Assembly (NCBI GenBank): GCA_041577935.1
Contig: JBFGIA010000021.1
Span: forward strand, 1 to 27,863
DNA length: 27,863 nt
Origin: CAMYLR01 sp041577935
GTDB taxonomy: Bacteria > Gemmatimonadota > Gemmatimonadetes > JACCXV01 > JAHWKZ01
Direction of reading: 5' to 3'
How positions within the stretch are numbered: position 1 is the first letter of the stretch; the number at the start of each line of letters is the position of its first letter. This document shows, piece after piece, positions 14,286 to 20,759 of this stretch. The notes below the pieces were generated by a model. It had not been told where the DNA came from and did no database searches. It was given only the letters and a program-made list of their open reading frames with translations. The translations under genes and the position numbers were made by a program.

Positions 14286-15145
14286 TAGATCAGCTCGATC
14301 GAGCCCACCGGCTCGATCAACCCTCGTTCGAAACCGCGATCGAACAACGTGCGGAGCGCACTGCGGCCCTCGTCACCCATGTCGCGAGTGTAGTCATTGA
14401 CGTACATCTTGACGAAGGTTCTCGCTTGCTCGGTGTCGAGCCCGCGACCGAAGTCGAGCGCGTACGCGACCGCGTCGTCCTCGTGGTCGAACGCGTAACC
14501 GATCGAGTCCGATAGGCCGCGCGCGATCTCGCCGGCCAGCTCAGGCCCCAGGTTCTTGCTGACGACATCGAGTCCCAACGGCAGCGGCAATCCGGTGTCG
14601 TCGAGCCACAGCGCACCGAGGTCGCCGAGCTTGACGAGACCCTGGTCGCTGTAAGTGATCTGGCCCTCGTGGATCACCAGGCCGGCATCGACTTGCCCGT
14701 CGGCAACAGCAGATGGGATCTGGTCAAACGGGTAGACGATCGGTTCGAAGTCGGGGAGGTAGAGTTGGGCCACCAAGTACGCCGTCGTCAGTGGGCCAGG
14801 GATTGCGACTCGTTGCCCACCCAGCGCGTCCAGCGACTCCGGACCGTCGGGCAACACGACGATGATCGGTCCGTACCCCTTTCCCATCGAAGCGCCACAG
14901 CGCATGATCCAGTAGTCGTCCTGCACCGCCGGGAACGCGTGTGCGCTGATCGCGGTGATCTCGATCTCGTTTGCGATCGCCATCTCGTTCAGGGTCTGGA
15001 TGTCCTCGAGCACGTGCTCGACACCAAAGTCGCGAATCTTGATCGCGCCCATAGCGAGCCCGAAGAACATGAAGGCGTCGTCCGGGTCGGGGCTGTGACC
15101 GAACTTGAGAACGCGCGACGGGGTCTCTGTAGAGGAGCGTTTCAT
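14285..15145 (-). CDS. mqnD: 1,4-dihydroxy-6-naphthoate synthase
   Basis: MqnD converts cyclic dehypoxanthinylfutalosine into 1,4-dihydroxy-6-naphthoate, the last step shared before prenylation. It has the family's 286-residue length and periplasmic-binding-protein-like fold. The signature GHSPDPDDAFMFFGL occurs at residues 16-30, followed by LNEMAIANEIEITAISAHAF, YWIMRCGASMGKGYGPIIV, RVAIPGPLTTAYL and DAGLVIHEGQITY, whose His is at the position regarded as catalytic. It is transcribed opposite to mqnA, mqnC and mqnE, from the intergenic region shared with the deoxynucleoside kinase genes, and leads a three-gene group with the PrcB-like and PNPOx-like genes. Confidence 0.95.
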   Translation of the reverse strand: MKRSSTETPSRVLKFGHSPDPDDAFMFFGLAMGAIKIRDFGVEHVLEDIQTLNEMAIANEIEITAISAHAFPAVQDDYWIMRCGASMGKGYGPIIVVLPDGPESLDALGGQRVAIPGPLTTAYLVAQLYLPDFEPIVYPFDQIPSAVADGQVDAGLVIHEGQITYSDQGLVKLGDLGALWLDDTGLPLPLGLDVVSKNLGPELAGEIARGLSDSIGYAFDHEDDAVAYALDFGRGLDTEQARTFVKMYVNDYTRDMGDEGRSALRTLFDRGFERGLIEPVGSIELI

Positions 15146-15240
15146 GGCTCGGCGAACCTACCGGGCGAACGGTGCGGTGAGCAATACGACCGAGGTCTGG
15201 TTTCGATCCGTTTTCGGTATATATTCGGTTCAAGCGTGCG

Positions 15241-15269
15241 TTGACACGCAATCAATGCCGGTCTACGAT
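15241..15269 (+). promoter_or_regulatory. Probable sigma-70 promoter for the kinase pair
   Basis: TTGACA at 15241-15246, 17 bases, then TACGAT at 15264-15269 gives a consensus -35 and a 4/6 -10 element about 50 bases before the TTG start. The -35 box is embedded in a small inverted repeat, TGCGT-TGAC-ACGCA (15237-15250), which could be an operator. The rest of the 173-base gap to mqnD should hold mqnD's own promoter, which I cannot place. Confidence 0.5.
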
Positions 15270-15318
15270 ATCTCGTCGTCGTCCTGAGTCGAACCCCAAT
15301 CGGTAGGGTCCCGCCGCG

Positions 15319-15984
15319 TTGAGAACCGTCCGCTACCTGGCCGTCGAGGGCATCATCGGGGTTGGGAAAACGTCACTCGTCCACCGCCTCCACTCTGACA
15401 TGGGTGGGCTGCGGGTACTCGAGCTGGTCGAGGAGAACCCATTCCTGGTGGGTGGCTTTTACCAGGACATGGAACGGTACGCGTTCAACACCGAGTTGTT
15501 TTTTCTGCTGGCCCGGTTTCGTCAGCAGCGCGAAGTAGCGCGGGTCGTCCGCGACACCGACGAGCGGATCCACTCCGACTACGTCTTCCAAAAGAACCGC
15601 ATTTTTGCCGAGCTCACGCTCTCCGGTGACGACTTTCAGATCTGGCGCCGCCTTTTTGAAACGCTAACCGATGAAATTGTGAGACCCGATCTGGTGGTCT
15701 ACTTGCGCGCGGATACCGATGCGGTGATGGAACGAATCCGGCAGCGCAACAGGCCGTTTGAACGCGACTTGTCGCACGAGTACTTGTCGCGTCTCAACGA
15801 GGCCTACGAGCGGTACTTCGACGCATACGCGCATGACTTCCTGACGATCGACGTAACACGGCTCGACTTCGTGCGCAGCGATGCCGACTACACGGCGGTG
15901 CGTGCGTTGATCGACTACCGGGTCGGGGCGATCGAGGCCGGCCAGCAGGAGCTCGAGCTGGTGACCGGGACGGCGGGCCGATGA
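15319..15984 (+). CDS. Deoxynucleoside kinase 1 (dNK/dAK-dGK type)
   Basis: These P-loop kinases phosphorylate deoxynucleosides for salvage. The 221-residue protein opens with a Walker A loop GIIGVGKT at residues 11-18, followed by ENPFLVGGFYQDMERYAFNTE and LARFRQQREV, the substrate-pocket elements of the family. The motif IHSDYVFQKNRIFAELTLSG replaces the DRS/ERS form and is typical of bacterial dGK-like members. The lid-like RIRQRNRPFERD follows. The start is TTG 15319; no ATG is available in frame near the P-loop. It overlaps the second kinase by 4 bases (ATGA at 15981-15984), so the proteins probably form a pair, as known for the Lactobacillus dAK/dGK heterodimer. Base preference is not readable. 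Confidence 0.9.
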   Translation: MRTVRYLAVEGIIGVGKTSLVHRLHSDMGGLRVLELVEENPFLVGGFYQDMERYAFNTELFFLLARFRQQREVARVVRDTDERIHSDYVFQKNRIFAELTLSGDDFQIWRRLFETLTDEIVRPDLVVYLRADTDAVMERIRQRNRPFERDLSHEYLSRLNEAYERYFDAYAHDFLTIDVTRLDFVRSDADYTAVRALIDYRVGAIEAGQQELELVTGTAGR

Positions 15985-16619
15985 AAACGTTCTGCGCGGT
16001 CGCCGGCAACATCGGCTCGGGCAAGTCGACCCTGACCCGGCTGTTGGCCGATCGACTAGCCTGGCGGCCGTACTATGAGCACGTCGAAGGGAACCCGTAC
16101 CTGGCGGATTTCTACGCGCGGATGGATCGCTGGTCGTTTCATCTCCAGATCTACTTCCTTTCCAAACGGTTCCAGCACCATCAGGAGATCATGGCCATTC
16201 CCGAATCGGTGATCCAGGATCGCACGATCTATGAAGACGCCGAGATCTTCGCCCGCAACCTGCATGAGAACGGTTACCTCGATGATCGCGACTTCGAGAA
16301 CTACGGCGAGCTGTTTGGTATCATGACGCAGTTTCTCGAGCCACCCGACCTGCTCATCTATTTGCGAACGTCAGTGCCGGTGCTCGAGGACCGCATTCGC
16401 ACGCGCGGCCGCGATTACGAGCAGACAATTCCCACCGCGTACCTGGAGCAACTCGACGGCCACTACGAGGATTGGATCGCGCGTTACGATCTGTCCCCAG
16501 TGCTGATCGTCGAGACCGACGCCCGGAACCTAGTCGACGAGGAAGCCGAGCTGATCAAGGTCGCCGATCGGGTGCAACGCAAGCTCGAAGCGACCCGTGG
16601 GTACGCGCTACCGATCTAA
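15981..16619 (+). CDS. Deoxynucleoside kinase 2 (dNK/dAK-dGK type)
   Basis: This is a second P-loop deoxynucleoside kinase of 212 residues, with Walker A GNIGSGKS at residues 9-16, then EGNPYLADFYARMDRWSFHLQ and SKRFQHHQEI. The family motif here is the DR(S/T) form, QDRTIYEDAEIFARNLHENG, unlike the SDY form in kinase 1. RIRTRGRDYEQTI is the lid region. The different motifs suggest the two are functionally distinct subunits and not a recent duplication. The stop overlaps that of the convergent OmpA-family gene by 4 bases (16616-16619). The partner-subunit idea is inference from the Lactobacillus precedent. Confidence 0.9.
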   Translation: MKTFCAVAGNIGSGKSTLTRLLADRLAWRPYYEHVEGNPYLADFYARMDRWSFHLQIYFLSKRFQHHQEIMAIPESVIQDRTIYEDAEIFARNLHENGYLDDRDFENYGELFGIMTQFLEPPDLLIYLRTSVPVLEDRIRTRGRDYEQTIPTAYLEQLDGHYEDWIARYDLSPVLIVETDARNLVDEEAELIKVADRVQRKLEATRGYALPI

Positions 16620-17860
16620 GCTCTTCGCTTGATTACCACGCGACGATTCTGAGCGCGACCTTCGGCGGTGGCGTTGTCCGCGACCGGATCGGATTCACCC
16701 ATGCCAGCAGCCGACATTTGCTCACCAGGCACACCCCCATCTACCAGCCAACCGACGACCGCTTGCGCTCGCCGCTCGGATAGATCCTGGTTGTACTCGT
16801 CACCGCCCTCGGCATCAGTGTGGCCGATGATCTCTACCGCGAGATCCGGATGGGCGGTAAGCATCTCCAACATCTGATCCAAGATCTCAGCCGAGTCGTC
16901 GGTGATGTCGGCACTCGCGGTTTCAAAGTTGATGCCGTAGGTCGTGAACTCACCGGTCTCCATGATCGTGCCGTACATGTCCTCGACGCCGCCCGCGATC
17001 ACGATGTTGCTGATGTAAGTGAAGAATCGCGGGTTCGCGCTGAGTTGAAACTCGATCATGTCACCGGTCATGAAGTTGGTGACCGGCACGTTGGCGATCC
17101 GAATCGGACCGGCGTAGAGGATCGCATACTCACCATCAACCTGAAGCGCGAAATGCACCATCTCAGTGGTGATCTCGTCGACGACGCCAACCGAGATGTC
17201 GTCTGCCTTGCGGTAGATCCCAGCCTGCGATCGGTAGAGCTGCAAGTAGTCGCTCTCGTACCGGCTGTACGAGGTTTCGAGCGGTGTGAACAACACCCGA
17301 GCGATCATGTTCGGAGCCCCGATCTGAAGGTCGAACTCGACCGTGAAGTCTTCAGGAAGCGGCTCTTCCAGCTGGACCCGGAAGGTGGTGTTGGCCGAGG
17401 CTTCCAACACGTTCTGCCCGTCCTTTTCAACGATCTGCGCGTTGCCCTTCTCGTAAACGAGCTGGCTGGCTGGGAACCGACCGATCGGCTCGTCTGCGAA
17501 ATCGCTCTTGAACAAGATCCTCTCGCCGCGGGTGAAGTCAGGATTGCGCTTGACGGCCACCTTTTTCTGCGCTTCTTGGGGATCGGTGATCGGATTCCCA
17601 TCGTCATCGGTGATCACGTTGCCGTCCTGATCGACGAGCACGACGTCGTGGTCGTCCTGTTTCGCTTTCTCGATGCACTGGATATCGCCAAACGCGCACC
17701 GTATCGCCTTGCTCGTTTCCTGTCGAGCTTTGCGACGGACCTCGTACTCGGCCTGGTTCTGTATGGCTCGACCGACGTTGACCTGAGCGTTGGCTCGCGG
17801 TGGCCCGGCGATTGTCGCGATGACCGCGACAAGGAACAAAGTCAGCTTGAAGTCGTGCAT
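16616..17860 (-). CDS. OmpA-family outer-membrane/peptidoglycan-binding protein
   Basis: Start ATG 17860 gives a clean signal peptide (cleavage near ANAQ, residues 23-26) and has GGGAGAGA upstream; the longer open frame to 17926 adds no signal. The mature protein has a Lys/Arg/Gln-rich segment with Cys55 and Cys62, then two near-repeats DQDGNVITD and DDDGNPITD (residues 77-93) that look like calcium-binding loops of the type in TSP3/OmpA linkers. A beta-rich middle domain (about 112-295) follows. The OmpA C-terminal domain (about 307-414) has NFETASADI, GHTDAEGGDEYNQDLSERRA and the final NRRVVI; Asp349 and the Arg pair at 363-364 are positioned to grip diaminopimelate. It probably links outer membrane to peptidoglycan. 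Confidence 0.9.
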   Translation of the reverse strand: MHDFKLTLFLVAVIATIAGPPRANAQVNVGRAIQNQAEYEVRRKARQETSKAIRCAFGDIQCIEKAKQDDHDVVLVDQDGNVITDDDGNPITDPQEAQKKVAVKRNPDFTRGERILFKSDFADEPIGRFPASQLVYEKGNAQIVEKDGQNVLEASANTTFRVQLEEPLPEDFTVEFDLQIGAPNMIARVLFTPLETSYSRYESDYLQLYRSQAGIYRKADDISVGVVDEITTEMVHFALQVDGEYAILYAGPIRIANVPVTNFMTGDMIEFQLSANPRFFTYISNIVIAGGVEDMYGTIMETGEFTTYGINFETASADITDDSAEILDQMLEMLTAHPDLAVEIIGHTDAEGGDEYNQDLSERRAQAVVGWLVDGGVPGEQMSAAGMGESDPVADNATAEGRAQNRRVVIKRRA

Positions 17861-17997
17861 CGGTCTCTCCCTGATGGGTTGAAGCGTGGATGACTTTGAT
17901 CGTGGTGGCATTGGATTGACCGACACAAAAACTACCTGCTCAGAAATTATCAGCCAACGGTAGATAGCGGCTTGACGACACCTGAATCGGGCGCAAC

Positions 17998-18813
17998 TTG
18001 AAGCTGCGCATGGTGACTCTGAGAGCTCTCATAATGGCGATCGGGTTTCAACTCCTCGCTTCTACATTGGTGGATGCACAGACGGCTGGTGGGCAGGTCT
18101 CGGTGGTTCTGGGCGACAGCTTGATGACCGCTGGCAGGACGGTAGACGCGATCGAAGCCTATCGCACGGGTCTCGAGCAGCATCCCGATGACGCGATCCT
18201 TCTATCCAAGCTGTCGATCGCGCTCACCAGCTGGGCCCAGGAGACGCCGGGGCGGGATGGGGACGAAGAGATTGTGGTCGAGGCCGTGAACGTCGCCAGT
18301 GCGGCCGTCCGAAGCGACCCCGATCTGTCGCGCGCCTACACCGCGCTTTCGATCGCCCTCGGTCGTTACGGCCAACATCTGGCGCATGTCCATCGGATAA
18401 GGCGCGCGCGGGAGGTGATCGATCTCGCCAAGCAGGCCAAGGCGGCGGTCGAGTATGCCGTCGTGCTCGACCCCTACGATTTTGCTCCGCACACGATCCT
18501 GGGTGTGTGGCATCGCGAGCTCACGATCGTGCACCCGGCGGCCAAAGCGGTTGCGCGGCTCTTTCTCGGAGGGTATCCGGATGTGTCGTTGGAGGAGAGT
18601 GAGCGGTTTCTCAACCGCGCCGTCGAGCTGGCGCCAGATCGGGTGACGGTCCGGATTCAGCTGGCATTCACCTACTTGGCGATGGATAACATAGATGCGG
18701 CGCTCGAGGAGCTTCGAATGGCGGCCGAGCTCGATCCGCGCAGCGGATACGAGCGCCTCGAGCGGGAACAAGCACGCGAGCTGATCGCAGAGCTCGAGCG
18801 AGAATCGAAGTAA
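17998..18813 (+). CDS. Secreted TPR-repeat protein
   Basis: Up to 271 residues from TTG 17998; ATG 18010, four codons later, is equally possible, as neither has a strong Shine-Dalgarno. A signal peptide (ALIMAIGFQLLASTLVDAQ) sends it across the inner membrane. Three or four TPR-like helix pairs follow: GDSLMTAGRTVDAIEAYRTGLEQHPDD, then a block around VNVASAAVRSDPDLSRAY, the AKAAVEYAVVLDPYDFAPH unit, and FLNRAVELAPDR with LAFTYLAMDNIDAALEELRM at the end. TPRs bind other proteins, so it is probably a scaffold. It ends 10 bases before the UbiA-family gene, with AAGAGGAAG serving as that gene's ribosome-binding site, so it heads a three-gene operon. Confidence 0.85.
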   Translation: MKLRMVTLRALIMAIGFQLLASTLVDAQTAGGQVSVVLGDSLMTAGRTVDAIEAYRTGLEQHPDDAILLSKLSIALTSWAQETPGRDGDEEIVVEAVNVASAAVRSDPDLSRAYTALSIALGRYGQHLAHVHRIRRAREVIDLAKQAKAAVEYAVVLDPYDFAPHTILGVWHRELTIVHPAAKAVARLFLGGYPDVSLEESERFLNRAVELAPDRVTVRIQLAFTYLAMDNIDAALEELRMAAELDPRSGYERLEREQARELIAELERESK

Positions 18814-18823
18814 GAGGAAGATT

Positions 18824-19642
18824 TTGCGGAACGCGATCCTGCACCTCCGGTTTCCGTTCGTCTACGTGCTCTCCCCGATCTACGTGTGGGGCGCGTACTC
18901 GGCACCCGGCCCTTGGACAGGACGCACGACACTCGGGTTCGCGCTCGTCCATCTGCTACTGTATCCAGGTGCCAACGCCTTCAACTCAGCCTACGATCGC
19001 GACGAGGGGCCGATCGGTGGGTTGGCGAATCCACCCGAGGTCCCGGTTGGGATGGAGCGCTGGAGCACCATGCTCCAGGTGGTTGGCGCGGCATTTGCGC
19101 CGCTGGTCGGCTGGACTTTTGCGCTCGCGTATGTCGGTTTGTGGCTGGTCTTTACTGCTTATTCTCATCCCAGGATTCGATGGAAGCGATCGCACATCGT
19201 CGCTCTGATCGCGATCGCGATCGGCCAGGGAGGACTCGGTTGGACGCTCGGTTGGAGCGCCGCCGGAGGCGGCTGGTCGCTGGATGTGGCCGGTGGCTGG
19301 TCGCTTGGTGCGGCGATCGCGGTCGTCGCCGCGATGTACCCCCTGACCCAGGTGTACCAGCTGGAGGCCGATGCCTCTCGGGGGGACGAAACGCTGGCAG
19401 CGCGGCTCGGCGTGCGTGGCACGCTCGTTTGGGGCGGTGCCGGTTTTCTGGTGCTGGCAGCGGCGGGCTGGTTTATCGGCCACTACGGCCTGACGGTCTA
19501 CGGACTGGCGATGGCCCTGGGTGCCGCGGTAGTCGGCGTGGACCGCCCGGGGGGCTGGATACCCTCGTACCGGTGGGTGATGACGGTCGCGTACCTGAAC
19601 GCCACGTTCCTGTTGCTGTTCATGATCGCGACGTGGGGATGA
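18824..19642 (+). CDS. UbiA-family prenyltransferase (second paralogue)
   Basis: This 272-residue membrane protein begins at TTG 18824, with AGAGGAAG just upstream. The first Asp-rich motif is N54-SAY-D58-R-D60-EGPIGG and the second is QLEADASRGDETL with Asp183 and Asp188, both as expected for prenyl transfer, between about eight hydrophobic segments. The DRDEGPIGGL wording differs from the mqnP-type gene at 3554, so it probably has another acceptor; related proteins serve in archaeal-type lipid, (bacterio)chlorophyll, heme or menaquinone prenylation. The last codons overlap the start of the hydrolase gene (ATGA at 19639-19642). Substrate not predictable. Confidence 0.85.
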   Translation: MRNAILHLRFPFVYVLSPIYVWGAYSAPGPWTGRTTLGFALVHLLLYPGANAFNSAYDRDEGPIGGLANPPEVPVGMERWSTMLQVVGAAFAPLVGWTFALAYVGLWLVFTAYSHPRIRWKRSHIVALIAIAIGQGGLGWTLGWSAAGGGWSLDVAGGWSLGAAIAVVAAMYPLTQVYQLEADASRGDETLAARLGVRGTLVWGGAGFLVLAAAGWFIGHYGLTVYGLAMALGAAVVGVDRPGGWIPSYRWVMTVAYLNATFLLLFMIATWG

Positions 19643-20643
19643 CCAGCGAGAACGGATTTCGGCCTGCTCGATGGCTGCCCGGCGGTCACCTGCAGACGAT
19701 GTGGGGACGCGTGCTTCGTCGGGGCCCAAGGGTTCCAATGCGTCGCGAGGCGTGGACTACACCCGACGGCGACGAGCTATGGCTCGACTGGGTCGACGGG
19801 CCGGACGAGGCACCCCTGGTGGTCGTGCTGCACGGTCTCGAGGGGAGCTCGAACTCGCTCTATGTCCACGGTCTCCTGGACGGCGCCCGGCGCCGAGGAT
19901 GGCGCGGGCTGGCGCTCAACTTCCGCTCGTGTGCGACCCCGCTCGACGACCCCAACGGCGAGCCGATTCTCAATCGCGGCGATCGGATGTACCACTCCGG
20001 TGAGACGAGCGATCTCGATTGGCTGGTCGGCGAGCTGGGGCGGGGGCAGCCCGGGCTCAGGCTGGCCCTGATTGGCGTCTCATTGGGTGGTAACGTATTG
20101 CTCAAGTGGCTTGGGGAGCGGGGTGAGAGTGTTCCCCAGGCTGTGCGGGCCGCAGCCACGATCTCGGTGCCGTACGATCTGGCGGCCGCATCGCGCCATC
20201 TCGAGTCCGGTCTTGGGCCCTACTACGTCCGGTACTTTCTGGACAGCCTGAAACCCAAGGCGCTGGCGTTCGCCGAGCGTCACCCCGACAAAGTCGATGT
20301 CGCCGGTGTTCGCGCCGCCAAGACGTTCTGGGCGTATGACGATGCGGCGGTGGCGCCGGTCCACGGTTTCAAGGACGCCGCCGACTACTATGCGCGCTCT
20401 TCGTCGATCGATTTTGTCGACCGGATCGCCGTTCCAACGTTGCTTTTGAGCGCCGTCGACGATCCTTTCTTGCCGTCCGAGGTACTACCCGAGGTCGAGC
20501 GCCGCGCCTCCGCCAGCGTCCAGTGCCGATTCACCCCAAACGGCGGTCATACCGGGTTTGTCACCGGCCCACCGTGGGCACCCCGGTGCTGGGCCGAGGA
20601 GCGGGCGGTCGAGTTCCTGGCCGAGTCTCTCAGTGGATCGTAA
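19639..20643 (+). CDS. Alpha/beta hydrolase, YheT-type
   Basis: YheT-type hydrolases are close to the ABHD1/ABHD3 group of esterases and lipases. The 334-residue protein opens with RPARWLPGGHLQTMWGRVLRR, the family's N-terminal signature, and has the oxyanion segment VLHGLEGSSNSLYVHG and the nucleophile elbow GVSLGGN with Ser148. An acidic residue follows in SAVDDPFL (Asp274 or Asp275) and His304 in NGGHTGF completes the triad. ATG 19639 overlaps the UbiA stop by 4 bases. The frame is open upstream to 18886, but that part lies over the prenyltransferase in another frame and is not coding. The coupling suggests action on a prenylated or lipid product; this is inference. Confidence 0.9.
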   Translation: MTSENGFRPARWLPGGHLQTMWGRVLRRGPRVPMRREAWTTPDGDELWLDWVDGPDEAPLVVVLHGLEGSSNSLYVHGLLDGARRRGWRGLALNFRSCATPLDDPNGEPILNRGDRMYHSGETSDLDWLVGELGRGQPGLRLALIGVSLGGNVLLKWLGERGESVPQAVRAAATISVPYDLAAASRHLESGLGPYYVRYFLDSLKPKALAFAERHPDKVDVAGVRAAKTFWAYDDAAVAPVHGFKDAADYYARSSSIDFVDRIAVPTLLLSAVDDPFLPSEVLPEVERRASASVQCRFTPNGGHTGFVTGPPWAPRCWAEERAVEFLAESLSGS

Positions 20644-20661
20644 TGCGCTTGCTACCCGATG

Positions 20662-20690
20662 TTGCCCCACGCCGTGGCAGGTTGTAGAGT
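20662..20690 (+). promoter_or_regulatory. Possible promoter for the TonB-dependent receptor
   Basis: TTGCCC at 20662-20667 is 17 bases from TAGAGT at 20685-20690, a modest -35/-10 pair (4/6 each) about 70 bases before the ATG. The 116-base gap also contains the ribosome-binding site GAGGAGG at 20745-20751. I see no Fur box or riboswitch. Confidence 0.3.
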
Positions 20691-20759
20691 GACACAAAGC
20701 ATCATCCTTCGGATCAGGCAAGCGAAGCATAATCGATCTTTGGTCGAGGAGGTTCTCGC

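Noticed and set aside
16820..17893. 357-codon open frame on the plus strand
   Set aside because: It mirrors the OmpA-family gene; the minus-strand product has clear signal peptide and OmpA domain, this one has none.
18886..19638. Upstream extension of the hydrolase frame to 18886
   Set aside because: It overlaps the whole UbiA-family gene in another frame and has an Arg/Gly-rich, noncoding-like composition; YheT homology starts at 19639.
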